A stretch of DNA of 64,000 nt from Bacillota bacterium (GCA_023391635.1 JAEWAQ010000058.1:62001-126000), one strand, 5' to 3'. Counted from the stretch's first letter, positions 44,664 to 53,651 are shown. Numbers and translations: made by a program. The notes: a model not told the origin generated them from the letters alone.

Positions 44664-44847
44664 GCAACGGAACACAGAGCCTTTATCCGGTGAAGAGGGT
44701 TCGCTCTGGATTTCAACGGAACCTAGGGCCGTTATTCCGCGGTTTTACAGTGATTTTGGCAACGTTTGTCGCTGATAAAGGCCTGTCGTTCCGTTAGCTA
44801 TTCCAAAACACCGTGTACAGCCGATTAAGGCTTCTGGGTTCCGTTAC
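44664..44847. repeat. Four copies of an AACGGAAC intergenic repeat, two per strand
   Basis: The shared core is AACGGAAC, N2-3, AGRGCC, TTTATC or similar, then a G/C-rich end. Plus-strand copies lie at 44664-44690 and 44714-44742; minus-strand copies at 44771-44798 and 44818-44847. The two pairs face each other, so the transcript could fold into long hairpins. Similar AACGGAAC-containing spacers are familiar to me from Paenibacillus genomes, but I have not searched. The remaining 44395-44895 bases hold no supported gene. Confidence 0.6.
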
Positions 44848-44895
44848 GCTGCCTGCACAGGTTGTTTGGCCCGATCCACTATAATTCGACAGTCT

Positions 44896-45527
44896 CTAAA
44901 TGCTGTTTAACAGCTCTTTTTGCAGGCTCAGGAAATAGTTCTTCACCGTTTGCCATTCAAGCGGCCGAAGCATCCGGGGCATAGGCTCTTGTTCTGCATC
45001 GTCGAAATAAACCAGGCTTTTGACAATGTGATAGTAGTTGATCGTGCGCTGTGGAAACTTGCTCGACAGACATTGCAGCAAGGATATAATCGTGACGCCG
45101 TTGCGCTCGAGTTCGTATAGATCGATGAAATCTTTTCTGGCCCCGCGCTGGCTGCAATCAATTTCATGGTCCCAATGTCTGTTAGGGAAGCGATACGCAA
45201 ACCGGGTATTTCAATGGAAGTGATGACCGATTCAAGCAGAGGACTCGCATAATGGAGCCAGGTAACTTGAACGCCTTCGAAAATGCCGTGAAAAGTACCC
45301 GGCTTCGCCTCTGTAACGAGGAGGTTTCCTTGGCCAGCCAAGGTATTTTCAATTTGATCGGGAGAAAAGTGATCAGATGTAAACCAGTCGAAATCGATCG
45401 ATTCACGATGGCCAAGCAAGAGAGCCAGTGCGGTGCCGCCGGCAAGATAACAATCAGGTACGGGAGGGGACTCGAGGATTTGCTTTAGAACGGACTGCCT
45501 GGCATGATCGATGACGTTCCAAAACAA
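44896..45527 (-). pseudogene. AbiEii/AbiGii-type nucleotidyltransferase, frameshifted
   Basis: The first part (from TTG at 45527, GGAGGAGG upstream) encodes CYLAGGTALALLLGHRESID and FDWF, the nucleotidyltransferase signature of AbiEii toxins. It continues to TDIGTMKLIAASA. The frame is then lost at the CCCCGCGC tract (45141-45148). One base further on, the family sequence resumes in another frame: GARKDFIDLYELERNGV, then to a stop at 44896. So a single base is missing from an otherwise full-length gene of about 210 codons. It is either a real inactivation or a sequencing error in a homopolymer. AbiEii toxins transfer nucleotides to tRNA or related targets. Its start overlaps the end of the DUF6922 gene. 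Confidence 0.75.
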
Positions 45528-45790
45528 CGCATTTCCTCCTCCTTGAGGTTGAAATAATATTGCCAGTACCTTGCTGTTTTCCTGGACAAGTTGCGGCTTA
45601 TCTGAACAGTCTGCCTAATATCAGCCTCCGAATAGGTTTCAAACAGCCAATGAAGCGTATGATGATCCCCTTCGTTCAGGAGGCGTTCAATAATAAAGCG
45701 TTGGTGTCGGGTCAGTTCCAATTGATCGATATGGACATCCCAGAAGAATGGACCGAAGTCAGCCGGAATAGGTACGTGCGGTTCAACCAT
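45485..45790 (-). CDS. DUF6922-like partner of the AbiEii protein
   Basis: A 101-residue protein with the pattern PADFGPFFWDVHIDQLEL, then HQRFIIERLLNEGD and ARYWQYYFNL. This is the shape of small DUF6922 proteins that I associate with AbiEii nucleotidyltransferases; it would be the antitoxin or regulator. The ATG at 45790 follows AGGAGAGG; the frame extends 21 codons upstream into the promoter region. The end overlaps the toxin start by 43 bp, so expression is coupled. Since the toxin is frameshifted, this gene may now be an orphan antitoxin. The family name is from memory of the pattern, not from a search. Confidence 0.65.
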   Translation of the reverse strand: MVEPHVPIPADFGPFFWDVHIDQLELTRHQRFIIERLLNEGDHHTLHWLFETYSEADIRQTVQISRNLSRKTARYWQYYFNLKEEEMRCFGTSSIMPGSPF

Positions 45791-45829
45791 CGGATCCTCT
45801 CCTGAGTCAGACTTTTTACTACTACTATT

Positions 45830-45858
45830 ATTGTACGATTTTGAGAGCGCCAAACCAA
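45830..45858 (-). promoter_or_regulatory. Promoter of the AbiE-type operon
   Basis: On the minus strand TTGGTT (45853-45858), a 17-bp spacer and TACAAT (45830-45835) lie about 40 bp upstream of the DUF6922 start. Both boxes are fair sigma-A matches. Confidence 0.5.
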
Positions 45859-45980
45859 GCCTTTCTATAGTTTATCCAATGCCTATCTTTATTACGTGGA
45901 ATGTTGCAGGCGGAGCTTCGTTTTATAATTTAGCCATAAGAGCCGGAACCATCGGCAAAGAGAAAGAAAGGAACTATCGA

Positions 45981-46880
45981 ATGGCGAGAAAACAATATTA
46001 CCCCTATCTGATCATGACGGTTCCATTCTTTTTATTGGTTGTGCTGTTCAATTACGTTCCTCTATGGGGATGGGTGCTCGCTTTTGTGGATTATTCGCCG
46101 GGCAGGAGCATTGTCGATTCTCCATTCGCCGGACTCAAGTATTTCCGCCAATTGTTCGACAGCACTTCCGATTTCCGGTTGGTGCTGCGCAATACGCTCG
46201 TTCTCAGCTTTCTGCAATTGATGCTGACGCCGCTGCCGGTCATACTGGCGATCATGATTACGAATGTTCGCAAGCGCTGGTATTCCAGGATCGTCCAGAC
46301 GGTAACTTCTTTTCCGCACTTTACGTCCTGGATTATCGTATATTCCGTGTTCTTCGCGTTCTTCTCCATCGATGACGGCGCCTTGAACAAGCTGCTGTAC
46401 AGCACGCTTCATTGGATCGGCGAGCCGACGAACCTGCTGGCTGACGCGAGATACTCCTGGTGGATGATGACCTTCGCCACCTTATGGAAGACAGCCGGCT
46501 GGACGGCGATCATCTATATCGCGGCCATTACCGGCATCGATCAGGAGCAATATCAGGCGGCAGAGGTGGATGGCGCGAATCGCTGGCAGCAAGCGCTGCA
46601 CATTACCGTGCCGGGAATCATGCCGACCTTCACCATTCTGCTGTTGATCAATATCGGCAATATGCTCAATATCGGATTCGACCAATATTACGTGTTTCAT
46701 AATGCGCTCGTTCATGATCGGATCGAGGTGATCGACACGTACACCTATCGGATCGGACTTACGCAGCTTAATTTCTCCTATGCGACCGCTGCAGGCATTT
46801 TCAAATCGTTCGTCAGCATCACTTTGCTCTTTGCGGCGAACCGCTTTTCCAAATTGGCAACCGGGCATTCCATCATGTAA
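45981..46880 (+). CDS. CUT1 ABC transporter permease, LplB type
   Basis: A 299-residue membrane protein with six helices. The EAA loop reads YQAAEVDGANRWQQALHITVPG, and the end (NRFSKLATGHSIM) is typical of the LplB branch. The ATG at 45981 follows AAAGAAAGGA; the frame is open 50 codons upstream without a site. A TATAAT at 45924-45929 may be the -10 box, with no clear -35. It is the first gene of an operon with the permease at 46899 and the binding protein at 47869. Confidence 0.9.
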   Translation: MARKQYYPYLIMTVPFFLLVVLFNYVPLWGWVLAFVDYSPGRSIVDSPFAGLKYFRQLFDSTSDFRLVLRNTLVLSFLQLMLTPLPVILAIMITNVRKRWYSRIVQTVTSFPHFTSWIIVYSVFFAFFSIDDGALNKLLYSTLHWIGEPTNLLADARYSWWMMTFATLWKTAGWTAIIYIAAITGIDQEQYQAAEVDGANRWQQALHITVPGIMPTFTILLLINIGNMLNIGFDQYYVFHNALVHDRIEVIDTYTYRIGLTQLNFSYATAAGIFKSFVSITLLFAANRFSKLATGHSIM

Positions 46881-46898
46881 AGAAAGGAGAGGCTTGTC

Positions 46899-47786
46899 AT
46901 GCAACACATTCGGCTCAAGCCGGGAGAGCGGGCGTTCGATGTATTGAATGTGGTCGTTCTGGGCCTGTTCGGACTGTTAACCTTCTATCCGTTCTATTAT
47001 ATCTTCATCTACTCGATCAGCGACCCGACGGAAGCGCTGCGGGGCGTATACCTGCTGCCGCGAGGGTTCAGCCTGGACAACTATCGTCAGCTGTTTCAGG
47101 AACAGAACATTTTGTGGGCATTCTTCATCTCGGCTTCGAGAACCGTGCTGGGAACGATTGCTACGCTCATCGGCTGCACGATATTCTCCTATGGCATCAG
47201 CAAGCCGTTCCTGCCCGGCCGCAAATTGATGTACGGCACCGTGATCGTCACCATGTATATCAGCCCCGGGATCATTCCCTTGTACCTGACCATGAAAGAG
47301 TACGGATTGTATAACAATTTCCTGGTCTACATCTTGCCCAGCGTCGTTCTCGCCTTCTACGTCATCTTGATTAAAACCTACATGGAGGATATCCCCAAGG
47401 AGATGGAGGAGTCCGCCATGGTGGATGGGTCCACCGCCTTTCAGACGCTGTGGAAGATCATCTTGCCCTTGTGCACGCCGGTGCTGGCCACCGTGGCGAT
47501 CTTCAATGCCGTGAATCAATGGAACACTTGGGTGGACAATTTATATTTGGCGCCGACACCGGGGCTGCAGACGCTGCAATTGCTGCTCTACGCCTACGTG
47601 AATCAACAGAATGCGGCGATGTCGATGGTGACCAGTGCCAGCATGTCCCAGCACGCCATCGTGCTGACGCCGACTTCCGTGCAGATGACGATCACCTTCG
47701 TGGCGACCTTGCCGATTCTGCTGGTGTATCCGTTCATGCAGCGATATTTTCTGAAAGGCATCATGCTCGGAGCGGTGAAAGGCTGA
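46899..47786 (+). CDS. CUT1 ABC transporter permease, YtcP type
   Basis: A 295-residue membrane protein forming the other pore half. The EAA loop is MEESAMVDGSTAFQTLWKIILP, in which the canonical E-A-A reads E-S-A. The C-terminus KGIMLGAVKG is usual for the YtcP branch. The ATG at 46899 follows GAAAGGAGAGG and is 18 bp behind the first permease. No ATPase gene is present in the operon. Confidence 0.9.
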   Translation: MQHIRLKPGERAFDVLNVVVLGLFGLLTFYPFYYIFIYSISDPTEALRGVYLLPRGFSLDNYRQLFQEQNILWAFFISASRTVLGTIATLIGCTIFSYGISKPFLPGRKLMYGTVIVTMYISPGIIPLYLTMKEYGLYNNFLVYILPSVVLAFYVILIKTYMEDIPKEMEESAMVDGSTAFQTLWKIILPLCTPVLATVAIFNAVNQWNTWVDNLYLAPTPGLQTLQLLLYAYVNQQNAAMSMVTSASMSQHAIVLTPTSVQMTITFVATLPILLVYPFMQRYFLKGIMLGAVKG

Positions 47787-47868
47787 AATCAGGTCGGCTC
47801 CAGGCATCGATGGTATCGATATCGCGGGCGACAGCCCTTGATATAAAGATCTTATCAGGAGGGTTCAT

Positions 47869-49593
47869 ATGAAGAAAGGTCTATTGATCGCACTCGCTTT
47901 GATCTTGTTGGCAGCCGTGATCGGTTGCAGCAGCAGCTCGAATAATAGCGGGGGCGAAACGTCGAGCTCGCCGAAGGGTGCTTCGGGAAGTCCCTCTGCT
48001 CCTGCGGAGGAGCCTGTCACTCTGACGATCTTCGGGGGAAGCGGAGCGGTGACAGAGCCGTTTCAGAATGACGACGTCATGGTTGAATTGCAGAAACGTA
48101 CGAACGTGAAGCTCGACTTCACGGCGAACCTGAATGTAACGGATGCTTCGCAGAAGCTTGCGGTCATGCTGGCGGGCAGGGATCTGCCGGACATCGTGAT
48201 CTTCAACGCACTGACCGATCGCGATAAGGTATACAACTCCGGGCAAGCGATGCCGCTCGACGATCTGGTGGCGCAGTACGGGCCGGACATCCAGAAGAAT
48301 GCGGGAGACGCTCTGGCGCTGTACAAAAAGATGAATTCCGACGACACGCACAGCTTATACTATTTGCCCGGCAAGGTAGGCGGGAACGACTACGCGCCGC
48401 TAATCAACCAGAATGCCTGGAATTTGCGCTGGGATTTGTACAAGCAATTGAACGATCCGAAGCTGGATACGCTGGACGATCTGCTGAATGTGCTGGAGAG
48501 CATGATGAAGCTGGAACCGACGAACAAACTCGACAAGAAAAATTACGGTCTGGGACTGAACTTGTCGGACGATTGGGGCCAACTGATGATCGACAAGGCG
48601 ACGGCCAATATGAGGGGCATGGTCCAAGCCAACTACAACGACTGGTATTATGATATGAGCAACAAGAAGATCACGCCTCGCGTATCCGATCCAGACAGCA
48701 TCTTCTGGGAGTCGATGAAATTTTATAACACCGCTTATCAAAGAGGAATTCTGGACCCGGAATCGGCCACGCTGAAGTTCAACGCGATCTCCGAGAAGTA
48801 CAAGACGGGCAGATACTTCGCTTCTACTGCTTATTGGTCGCTCGCGGGCGTAGATAACCAGTTCATTGCAGACGGGCAACCAGAGAAGGGGTTCGTGCCG
48901 TTCCTGATCGATAACAACAAAGACAATATCTATATCGTGCAAGAGTTCTCCAGCGGCGATCAGTTCCAAATGTTCATTCCGAAAAACAGCAAGCATCCGG
49001 AAGCCGCGATGAAATTCATTAATTACTTGTACACGTACGAAGGCGCGAAGCTGCTTCTGAACGGCGTGGAAGGCAAACAGTACGATGTGGTCGACGGAGT
49101 GCCTATGTTGAAAGATGAAGAGATCCAAGCCAGGCAGACCGATCCGAATCATTATCTGAAGACGGGCGCCGGCAAGTACTACCATTTGTCTCGCTTCACG
49201 CCGCAAGAAGACCCGGATGGCGTGCCCGTAGACTTCGCGAATATACCGGCAACCTTGAAGAAGACGGCGCTGCCCGTACAATTGGACTTCATGCAGCACT
49301 TCGGATACGACTCGGTCAACGAGGCGTTCACGAATATTCCGAACTATAAGTTCGACACGTCCTTGATGAACGCGGTCAACCCGGAGCCGGGGTCTGATAT
49401 CCAGGCGAAGAAGGAGCAATTGGATGCTTACCTGGTTGCCAATATCGCCAAGGTGATCTATCAGAAGACGGATGACGCCTACGAGAAGGCCAAGAAGGAC
49501 TTCCTGGATGCCTATAATTCCAAGGGCGCCGCTGAAGTGTTCGATTACTACAAGAAGGAATACGACGAATTGGCGTCCAGCCTGGGTCAATAA
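47869..49593 (+). CDS. Sugar ABC transporter solute-binding lipoprotein
   Basis: A 574-residue LplA-type lipoprotein. The signal (1-19) ends in lipobox AVIGC, Cys20 being lipidated, followed by a Ser/Asn/Gly linker up to ~residue 50. The body has the long two-lobe form of the family (GRDLPDIVIFN; AMPLDDLVAQYGPDIQ). The ATG at 47869 follows AGGAGGG. It is encoded last in the importer operon and directly upstream of the FGGY kinase cluster, whose genes may metabolise the imported solute. A weak GGAAGGTGGGG/CCTCGCCTTCC stem lies just after its stop, without a T-run. Confidence 0.88.
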   Translation: MKKGLLIALALILLAAVIGCSSSSNNSGGETSSSPKGASGSPSAPAEEPVTLTIFGGSGAVTEPFQNDDVMVELQKRTNVKLDFTANLNVTDASQKLAVMLAGRDLPDIVIFNALTDRDKVYNSGQAMPLDDLVAQYGPDIQKNAGDALALYKKMNSDDTHSLYYLPGKVGGNDYAPLINQNAWNLRWDLYKQLNDPKLDTLDDLLNVLESMMKLEPTNKLDKKNYGLGLNLSDDWGQLMIDKATANMRGMVQANYNDWYYDMSNKKITPRVSDPDSIFWESMKFYNTAYQRGILDPESATLKFNAISEKYKTGRYFASTAYWSLAGVDNQFIADGQPEKGFVPFLIDNNKDNIYIVQEFSSGDQFQMFIPKNSKHPEAAMKFINYLYTYEGAKLLLNGVEGKQYDVVDGVPMLKDEEIQARQTDPNHYLKTGAGKYYHLSRFTPQEDPDGVPVDFANIPATLKKTALPVQLDFMQHFGYDSVNEAFTNIPNYKFDTSLMNAVNPEPGSDIQAKKEQLDAYLVANIAKVIYQKTDDAYEKAKKDFLDAYNSKGAAEVFDYYKKEYDELASSLGQ

Positions 49594-49653
49594 CAGGTTG
49601 CTGGAAGGTGGGGTTGCGCATCGCGCTGCGGCCTCGCCTTCCGTTGCGTTGAA

Positions 49654-49681
49654 TTGCAATATTAGATTATAATGTTATAAT
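49654..49681 (+). promoter_or_regulatory. Promoter and GntR-type operator of the kinase operon
   Basis: TTGCAA (49654-49659), a 16-bp spacer and TATAAT (49676-49681) make a good sigma-A promoter. A perfect palindrome, ATTATAA-TG-TTATAAT (49666-49681), covers the -10 box. A near copy lies upstream of the SIS gene at 52802. HutC-type GntR proteins bind such A/T-rich dyads, and one is encoded at 51265. Confidence 0.65.
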
Positions 49682-49732
49682 GAATTTTAAATCATAGATG
49701 GAAGAACTCCGAGATGGAGGAGGCCGGGCCGC

Positions 49733-51247
49733 ATGCTGGTGCTGGGGATCGATATCGGAACGACCAATACGAAGGCGGTCCTGATGAGCGGCGATAAGCC
49801 GGAAGTTGTGGCTGCATCCGCAGCCTCGTACGCCATGCGATACCTCGGAGATGGGGGAGTGGAGCAGGACCCGCTTGACTGGTGGCGGGCGGTGTGCGAC
49901 GTGATCGCAAGCTTCGGGAGGCAGGGTTACCCGCTTGACCGGATCGAGGCCATCGCGGTTAGCGGGCATGGCTGCTCGCTGGTTGCGGTAGACGAAGCCG
50001 GAGAAGTTCTGCGGCCTGCCATCAGTTCGCTGGACACGCGCTGCAGCCCGCAGACGGCAGCAATCCGGCAATCCGCCGGCGACCGGATTCTGGAGATCAA
50101 CGGCAACAGCGTGGGGGCTTTCAACTTCGAGCCCAAGCTGCTATGGTTGAAGGAGAATGAACCTTCCGTCTATGAACGCATGCCTTGCTTTCTGTCGCCT
50201 GCTTCGTACATTAACTATCGATTAACGGGCCGCAAAGCGATGAACGTCTCCGATGGCGGAATCGGCATGGCCTACGACCGGAGGAGCGGCGGACAGTGGT
50301 CGAGCGCGATTATTGGGTCGATGGGACTCGACGCCGAGAAGTTCCCGCCGCTTGCGGCGTGCGGCGAGCCGATCGGTCGCGTGACCCGCAGGGCGGCGCA
50401 GGAGACCGGATTGCCGGAGCATGCCGTAGTGCTGGGCGGCGGCGAGGACACAAGCTCTGCGGCGTTGTCGATGGGAGTAGTTTCTCCCAGGCAAGCCTAC
50501 CTGTCCCTGGGGACGCAGGGGACCGTCGGCGTCTGCACGGACAGGTTCGCCGTCCGTCCGGAAATTCTCGGCTTCCCTCACGTGCTGGAAGGAAGAAGCT
50601 TGCTTAGCGGCTCGATGAGCACCTGCGGCGGCGGGATGCAGTGGTTGATCCGGGAATGGTATCGCGATTACTCGGAACGTTTCTCGTCTGACGGCGAGGT
50701 ATTGCAGGCCGTGATGGAAGATTGCCGCCGTACGAATCCCGGCGCGGGAGGCTTGTTGTTCCTGCCGTACTTGTCCGGCGAGCTGCATCCGATACTGGAC
50801 GAGAAGGCGGCGGGCGTGTTCTTCGGACTGAAGCTGCATCATACGCGTCAGGACATGGCACGCTCGGTGATGGAGGGGGCGGCGCATGCGATCGCGCACA
50901 ACCTCAAGTATGCCGAGATGGTTGCCGGCGAGGTTGAAGAACTGAACGCCGTGGGCGGCCCAACGAGAAGCGAGCTATGGTGCCAGGCGATCGCCGATAT
51001 TACCGGCAAGCCTGTCCGGGTAGCGGGCACGGCGGATTCGTCGGCGGGTGCGCCGCTGGGCAACGCGATGCTGGCGCTGGCCGCTTTGACCGGCCAGCGG
51101 GCCGAAGATCTTGCAGCGCCCCTGCTTCTGGGCGGGAGAACCTACGAGCCGCGCGAGGCGGTGCGCCCCATGTATAAGGAGCAGCATGCCATCTACCTGA
51201 AGTTGTATCCAAGACTGAAAGACCTGTACGCGCTGTTGCCATCCTGA
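49733..51247 (+). CDS. FGGY-family carbohydrate kinase
   Basis: A 504-residue cytoplasmic kinase of the xylulokinase/gluconokinase fold. Phosphate 1 motif is GIDIGTTNTKAV (5-16); AIAVSGHGCSLV and LSLGTQGTVGV are the second conserved region; NAVGGPTRSELWCQAIADI is the C-terminal signature and adenosine site. It would phosphorylate a sugar or polyol with ATP. The ATG at 49733 has a GGAGGAGG about 10 bases upstream. It is the first gene after the palindromic operator and is followed 17 bp later by the GntR gene. The exact sugar cannot be read; SDR and SIS genes downstream suggest a ketose or amino-sugar type path. Confidence 0.85.
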   Translation: MLVLGIDIGTTNTKAVLMSGDKPEVVAASAASYAMRYLGDGGVEQDPLDWWRAVCDVIASFGRQGYPLDRIEAIAVSGHGCSLVAVDEAGEVLRPAISSLDTRCSPQTAAIRQSAGDRILEINGNSVGAFNFEPKLLWLKENEPSVYERMPCFLSPASYINYRLTGRKAMNVSDGGIGMAYDRRSGGQWSSAIIGSMGLDAEKFPPLAACGEPIGRVTRRAAQETGLPEHAVVLGGGEDTSSAALSMGVVSPRQAYLSLGTQGTVGVCTDRFAVRPEILGFPHVLEGRSLLSGSMSTCGGGMQWLIREWYRDYSERFSSDGEVLQAVMEDCRRTNPGAGGLLFLPYLSGELHPILDEKAAGVFFGLKLHHTRQDMARSVMEGAAHAIAHNLKYAEMVAGEVEELNAVGGPTRSELWCQAIADITGKPVRVAGTADSSAGAPLGNAMLALAALTGQRAEDLAAPLLLGGRTYEPREAVRPMYKEQHAIYLKLYPRLKDLYALLPS

Positions 51248-51264
51248 AGCAAGGAGTTGACCGA

Positions 51265-52005
51265 ATGAAGCTGGACAAGTCGAGTCCTGTTCCCTTGTAT
51301 CACCAGTTGAAGGAGAAGCTGATCCAGCTGATCGAGAGCAAGTACGAGCCGAATAGCCTGCTCCCGACCGAATCGGAATTCGAGCGCATGTTCGGCGTCA
51401 GCAGAATGACGGTTCGACTCGCCATGAATGCGCTCGTAGAGGAAGGGCTCGTCGTCAGACAGCAGGGACGCGGCACATTCGTCCAGAGCCCGAAGATCAC
51501 GCACAGCCTGACATCCGTTACGAGTTGGACTCAGCAGATGAAAGAGCGGGGATTTACGCCGCAGACCGTGAAGACCGAGCTCGATCTGGCAGCGCCTCCG
51601 AGGAAGATCGCGCAGATGCTGGGCATTTCCGGCGATGAGCGGGTCGTGAGGTTGAAGCGGCTGCGTTATGCGAACGACGAGCCGATGTGCATCATGATCA
51701 ACTATCTGGTGGAGAAGCGCGTGCCCGGCTTTGTCGAAGGGGGCTTCCAGGAAGAGTCGCTGTACCGGTATTTGGAGCGTGAATACCGGTTGTCGATTGC
51801 GGAGGCGCACGAGAACGTCGAAGCGCGCGAAGCTTCGGAGCATGAGGCGGAAGAGCTGAAGATCGCGCCATATTCGCCTGTCTTGTTCGTTACCCGTTTG
51901 TCGTTCCTCCCCGACCGTACGCCGTTTGAAGTCGTGTATCTGACTTCGCGGGCCGATCGGTATCAGTATCAGATCATCCTGCAATCGCAGGGAGGTGACA
52001 GATGA
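51265..52005 (+). CDS. GntR-family regulator, HutC/UTRA type
   Basis: A 246-residue regulator. The winged helix (residues ~5-75) shows PLYHQLKEKLIQLIESKYEP and FGVSRMTVRLAMNALVEEGL. The UTRA effector-binding domain (~95-240) ends in the usual DRYQYQIIL. It represses target promoters until it binds a (phosphorylated) sugar. The ATG at 51265 follows AAGGAGTTG. It lies inside the operon between the kinase and the SDR, so it is autoregulated with them. The 16-bp palindromes at 49666 and 52802 are its likely operators. Confidence 0.9.
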   Translation: MKLDKSSPVPLYHQLKEKLIQLIESKYEPNSLLPTESEFERMFGVSRMTVRLAMNALVEEGLVVRQQGRGTFVQSPKITHSLTSVTSWTQQMKERGFTPQTVKTELDLAAPPRKIAQMLGISGDERVVRLKRLRYANDEPMCIMINYLVEKRVPGFVEGGFQEESLYRYLEREYRLSIAEAHENVEAREASEHEAEELKIAPYSPVLFVTRLSFLPDRTPFEVVYLTSRADRYQYQIILQSQGGDR

Positions 52006-52776
52006 ATGAGACTGCGGGGGAAGTTGGCGCTCGTAACGGGAGCGGGCAGCGGCTTGGGCGGCGGCATTGCCCGTGCGTATGCGCGCCAAGGCGCGGAGGT
52101 GTTGGTTGCGGACCGCCATGCGGACGACGCGGAACGAACCGCTGCCGATATCGTCCGTGAAGGCGGGCAGGCTGCCGCGATTGCTGCCGACATCTCCCGG
52201 ACGGAAGAGATTCGACAGATGTTCGCAGAGGTAAAAAGCCGTTACGGACGCCTTGATATACTGGTGAACAATGCGGGCGTGACCGGAAGGTCGCTCGGAG
52301 ACGGTCCTGTGGATGCTTGCTCGGAAGAGGCGTGGGACCTGATCGCCGGGACCAACCTGCGCGGCACCTTCATGTGCTGCAAGTACGGCTTGCCGCTTAT
52401 GCTGGAGCAGGGCAGCGGCGCCATCGTCAACATGTCCTCCGTATTGGGATTGGTCGGCTGCCAGGATACCTTCGTTAGCCATGCTTATCAGACGACAAAG
52501 GCGGGCATTATCGGATTGACGCGATCGATCGCGGCTTATTATGCCAAATTCGGCATCCGGGCCAACGCGCTGGCTCCGGGGCTGATGGCGACGAAGGCGA
52601 CGGAGAAAGTATCCGGGATGGAAGATGCGATGGCGTTCGTCCGTCGGATGCAGCCGCTCGGGGAACTGGGCGACGCAGAAGATGTGGCGATGGCGGCGGT
52701 CTATCTGGCCTCCGACGAAGCGGCTTTTGTCACCGGCCAAGTGTTGGCCGTCGATGGCGGCTGGACGGTGCAGTAG
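52006..52776 (+). CDS. Short-chain dehydrogenase/reductase
   Basis: A 256-residue classical SDR. The cofactor motif is TGAGSGLGGG (11-20), followed by NNAG and the catalytic Ser in VNMSS. Tyr-x-x-x-Lys is in YQTTK (~157-161), and the substrate loop and C-terminus (ASDEAAFVTGQVLAVDGGW) are those of the FabG-like group. It oxidises or reduces an alcohol or ketone with NAD(P). The ATG starts at the base after the GntR stop, with GGAGGTG 8 bases upstream. The cofactor preference (Asp after the second strand in VADRHADD) leans to NAD. Substrate unknown. Confidence 0.88.
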   Translation: MRLRGKLALVTGAGSGLGGGIARAYARQGAEVLVADRHADDAERTAADIVREGGQAAAIAADISRTEEIRQMFAEVKSRYGRLDILVNNAGVTGRSLGDGPVDACSEEAWDLIAGTNLRGTFMCCKYGLPLMLEQGSGAIVNMSSVLGLVGCQDTFVSHAYQTTKAGIIGLTRSIAAYYAKFGIRANALAPGLMATKATEKVSGMEDAMAFVRRMQPLGELGDAEDVAMAAVYLASDEAAFVTGQVLAVDGGWTVQ

Positions 52777-52801
52777 GAGAGGGTCTATTTTGCTTTATAA
52801 G

Positions 52802-52817
52802 ATTATAATGTTATATT
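52802..52817. promoter_or_regulatory. Second GntR-type operator
   Basis: ATTATAA-TG-TTATATT matches the palindrome at 49666-49681 in 15 of 16 bases and lies 30 bp before the SIS gene. It suggests an internal, GntR-controlled promoter for the distal half of the cluster. Confidence 0.6.
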
Positions 52818-52846
52818 CAATCGACAATATCAAGGGAGAGAATGAC

Positions 52847-53608
52847 ATGCGCAAAATGCGGTTTATGGACGAAGCGAGAAAGCTGATCGACAAGATTGAA
52901 GCTACACAGGCAGAGAAGCTGGAGCAAGCGGCCGAGCTGTACGCGAACGCCATCGCGAATGACGGGCTGGTTCATCTGTACGGCAACGGCCATTCGGGGA
53001 TCGGCGTCTATGAGACGTTCCCGCGCATCGGCAGCATGGTCGGCTTTCATCCGCTGATCGAGCAGTCGTTGGTCAACTATTCTGCGGTGGTGGGGCTTAA
53101 TGGGCTGCGGCAAAATCAGCATCTGGAGAGACTGGAAGGGTTCGCCGAGCAAATTCTCGTCAACTTCGACTTTGGTCCGCACGACGTCATCGTCTGCTTT
53201 TCGAGCACCGGCATTAACGGCGTTGTCGTCGACATGGCCCTGGGCGCCAAGAAGCGCGGGCTGAAAGTGATCGCGGTCACCTCGGTGGAGCATCAGATGG
53301 CGACAGAGTCACGTCATAGCTCGGGTAAGCGCCTCTGCGAGATTGCCGATGTCGTAATCGATAACTGCACGCCGCCCGGCGATGCGATGATTCACATCGA
53401 CGGATTGGATGCACCGGTCAGCCCCGGCTCATCGCTCGCAGCCGTCACGATCGTACAGACGCTGAACGCGATGACCGCAGAGAAGCTCCTGGAGCGCGGG
53501 TACAAGCCGATCGTGCTGCCGAGCATGCATTTCAAAGGCGATACGAGCGTGAACGAGACGATCGATCTCTACTATTCGGAGACAAAACGCCGTTATAAGA
53601 ACATCTAA
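52847..53608 (+). CDS. SIS-domain protein (UPF0309-like)
   Basis: A 253-residue sugar isomerase-domain protein. The SIS core shows LVHLYGNGHSGIGV (phosphosugar loop), VIVCFSSTGINGVVVDMALG and KVIAVTSVEHQMATESRHSSG, which fits the UPF0309 family. It would bind or isomerise a phosphosugar made by the kinase. The ATG at 52847 follows GGGAGAG; the frame upstream merely overlaps the SDR gene. It has its own copy of the operator 30 bp upstream. The enzymatic activity is not known for the family. Confidence 0.82.
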   Translation: MRKMRFMDEARKLIDKIEATQAEKLEQAAELYANAIANDGLVHLYGNGHSGIGVYETFPRIGSMVGFHPLIEQSLVNYSAVVGLNGLRQNQHLERLEGFAEQILVNFDFGPHDVIVCFSSTGINGVVVDMALGAKKRGLKVIAVTSVEHQMATESRHSSGKRLCEIADVVIDNCTPPGDAMIHIDGLDAPVSPGSSLAAVTIVQTLNAMTAEKLLERGYKPIVLPSMHFKGDTSVNETIDLYYSETKRRYKNI

Positions 53609-53651
53609 TCGCTGCCAAGGCAAGCATGATGAAGGCAAGGAGGGGACGACG

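Noticed and set aside
49594..49640. Terminator behind the lipoprotein at 47869
   Set aside because: The GGAAGGTGGGG/CCTCGCCTTCC stem has wobbles, a long loop and no T-run.
48400..49659. Antisense open frame of 419 codons opposite the lipoprotein at 47869
   Set aside because: The plus strand has a lipobox and a ribosome binding site; the minus frame has neither a site nor a domain.
51193..52740. Antisense open frame of 515 codons opposite the GntR and SDR genes
   Set aside because: It spans two genes with clear motifs on the plus strand.
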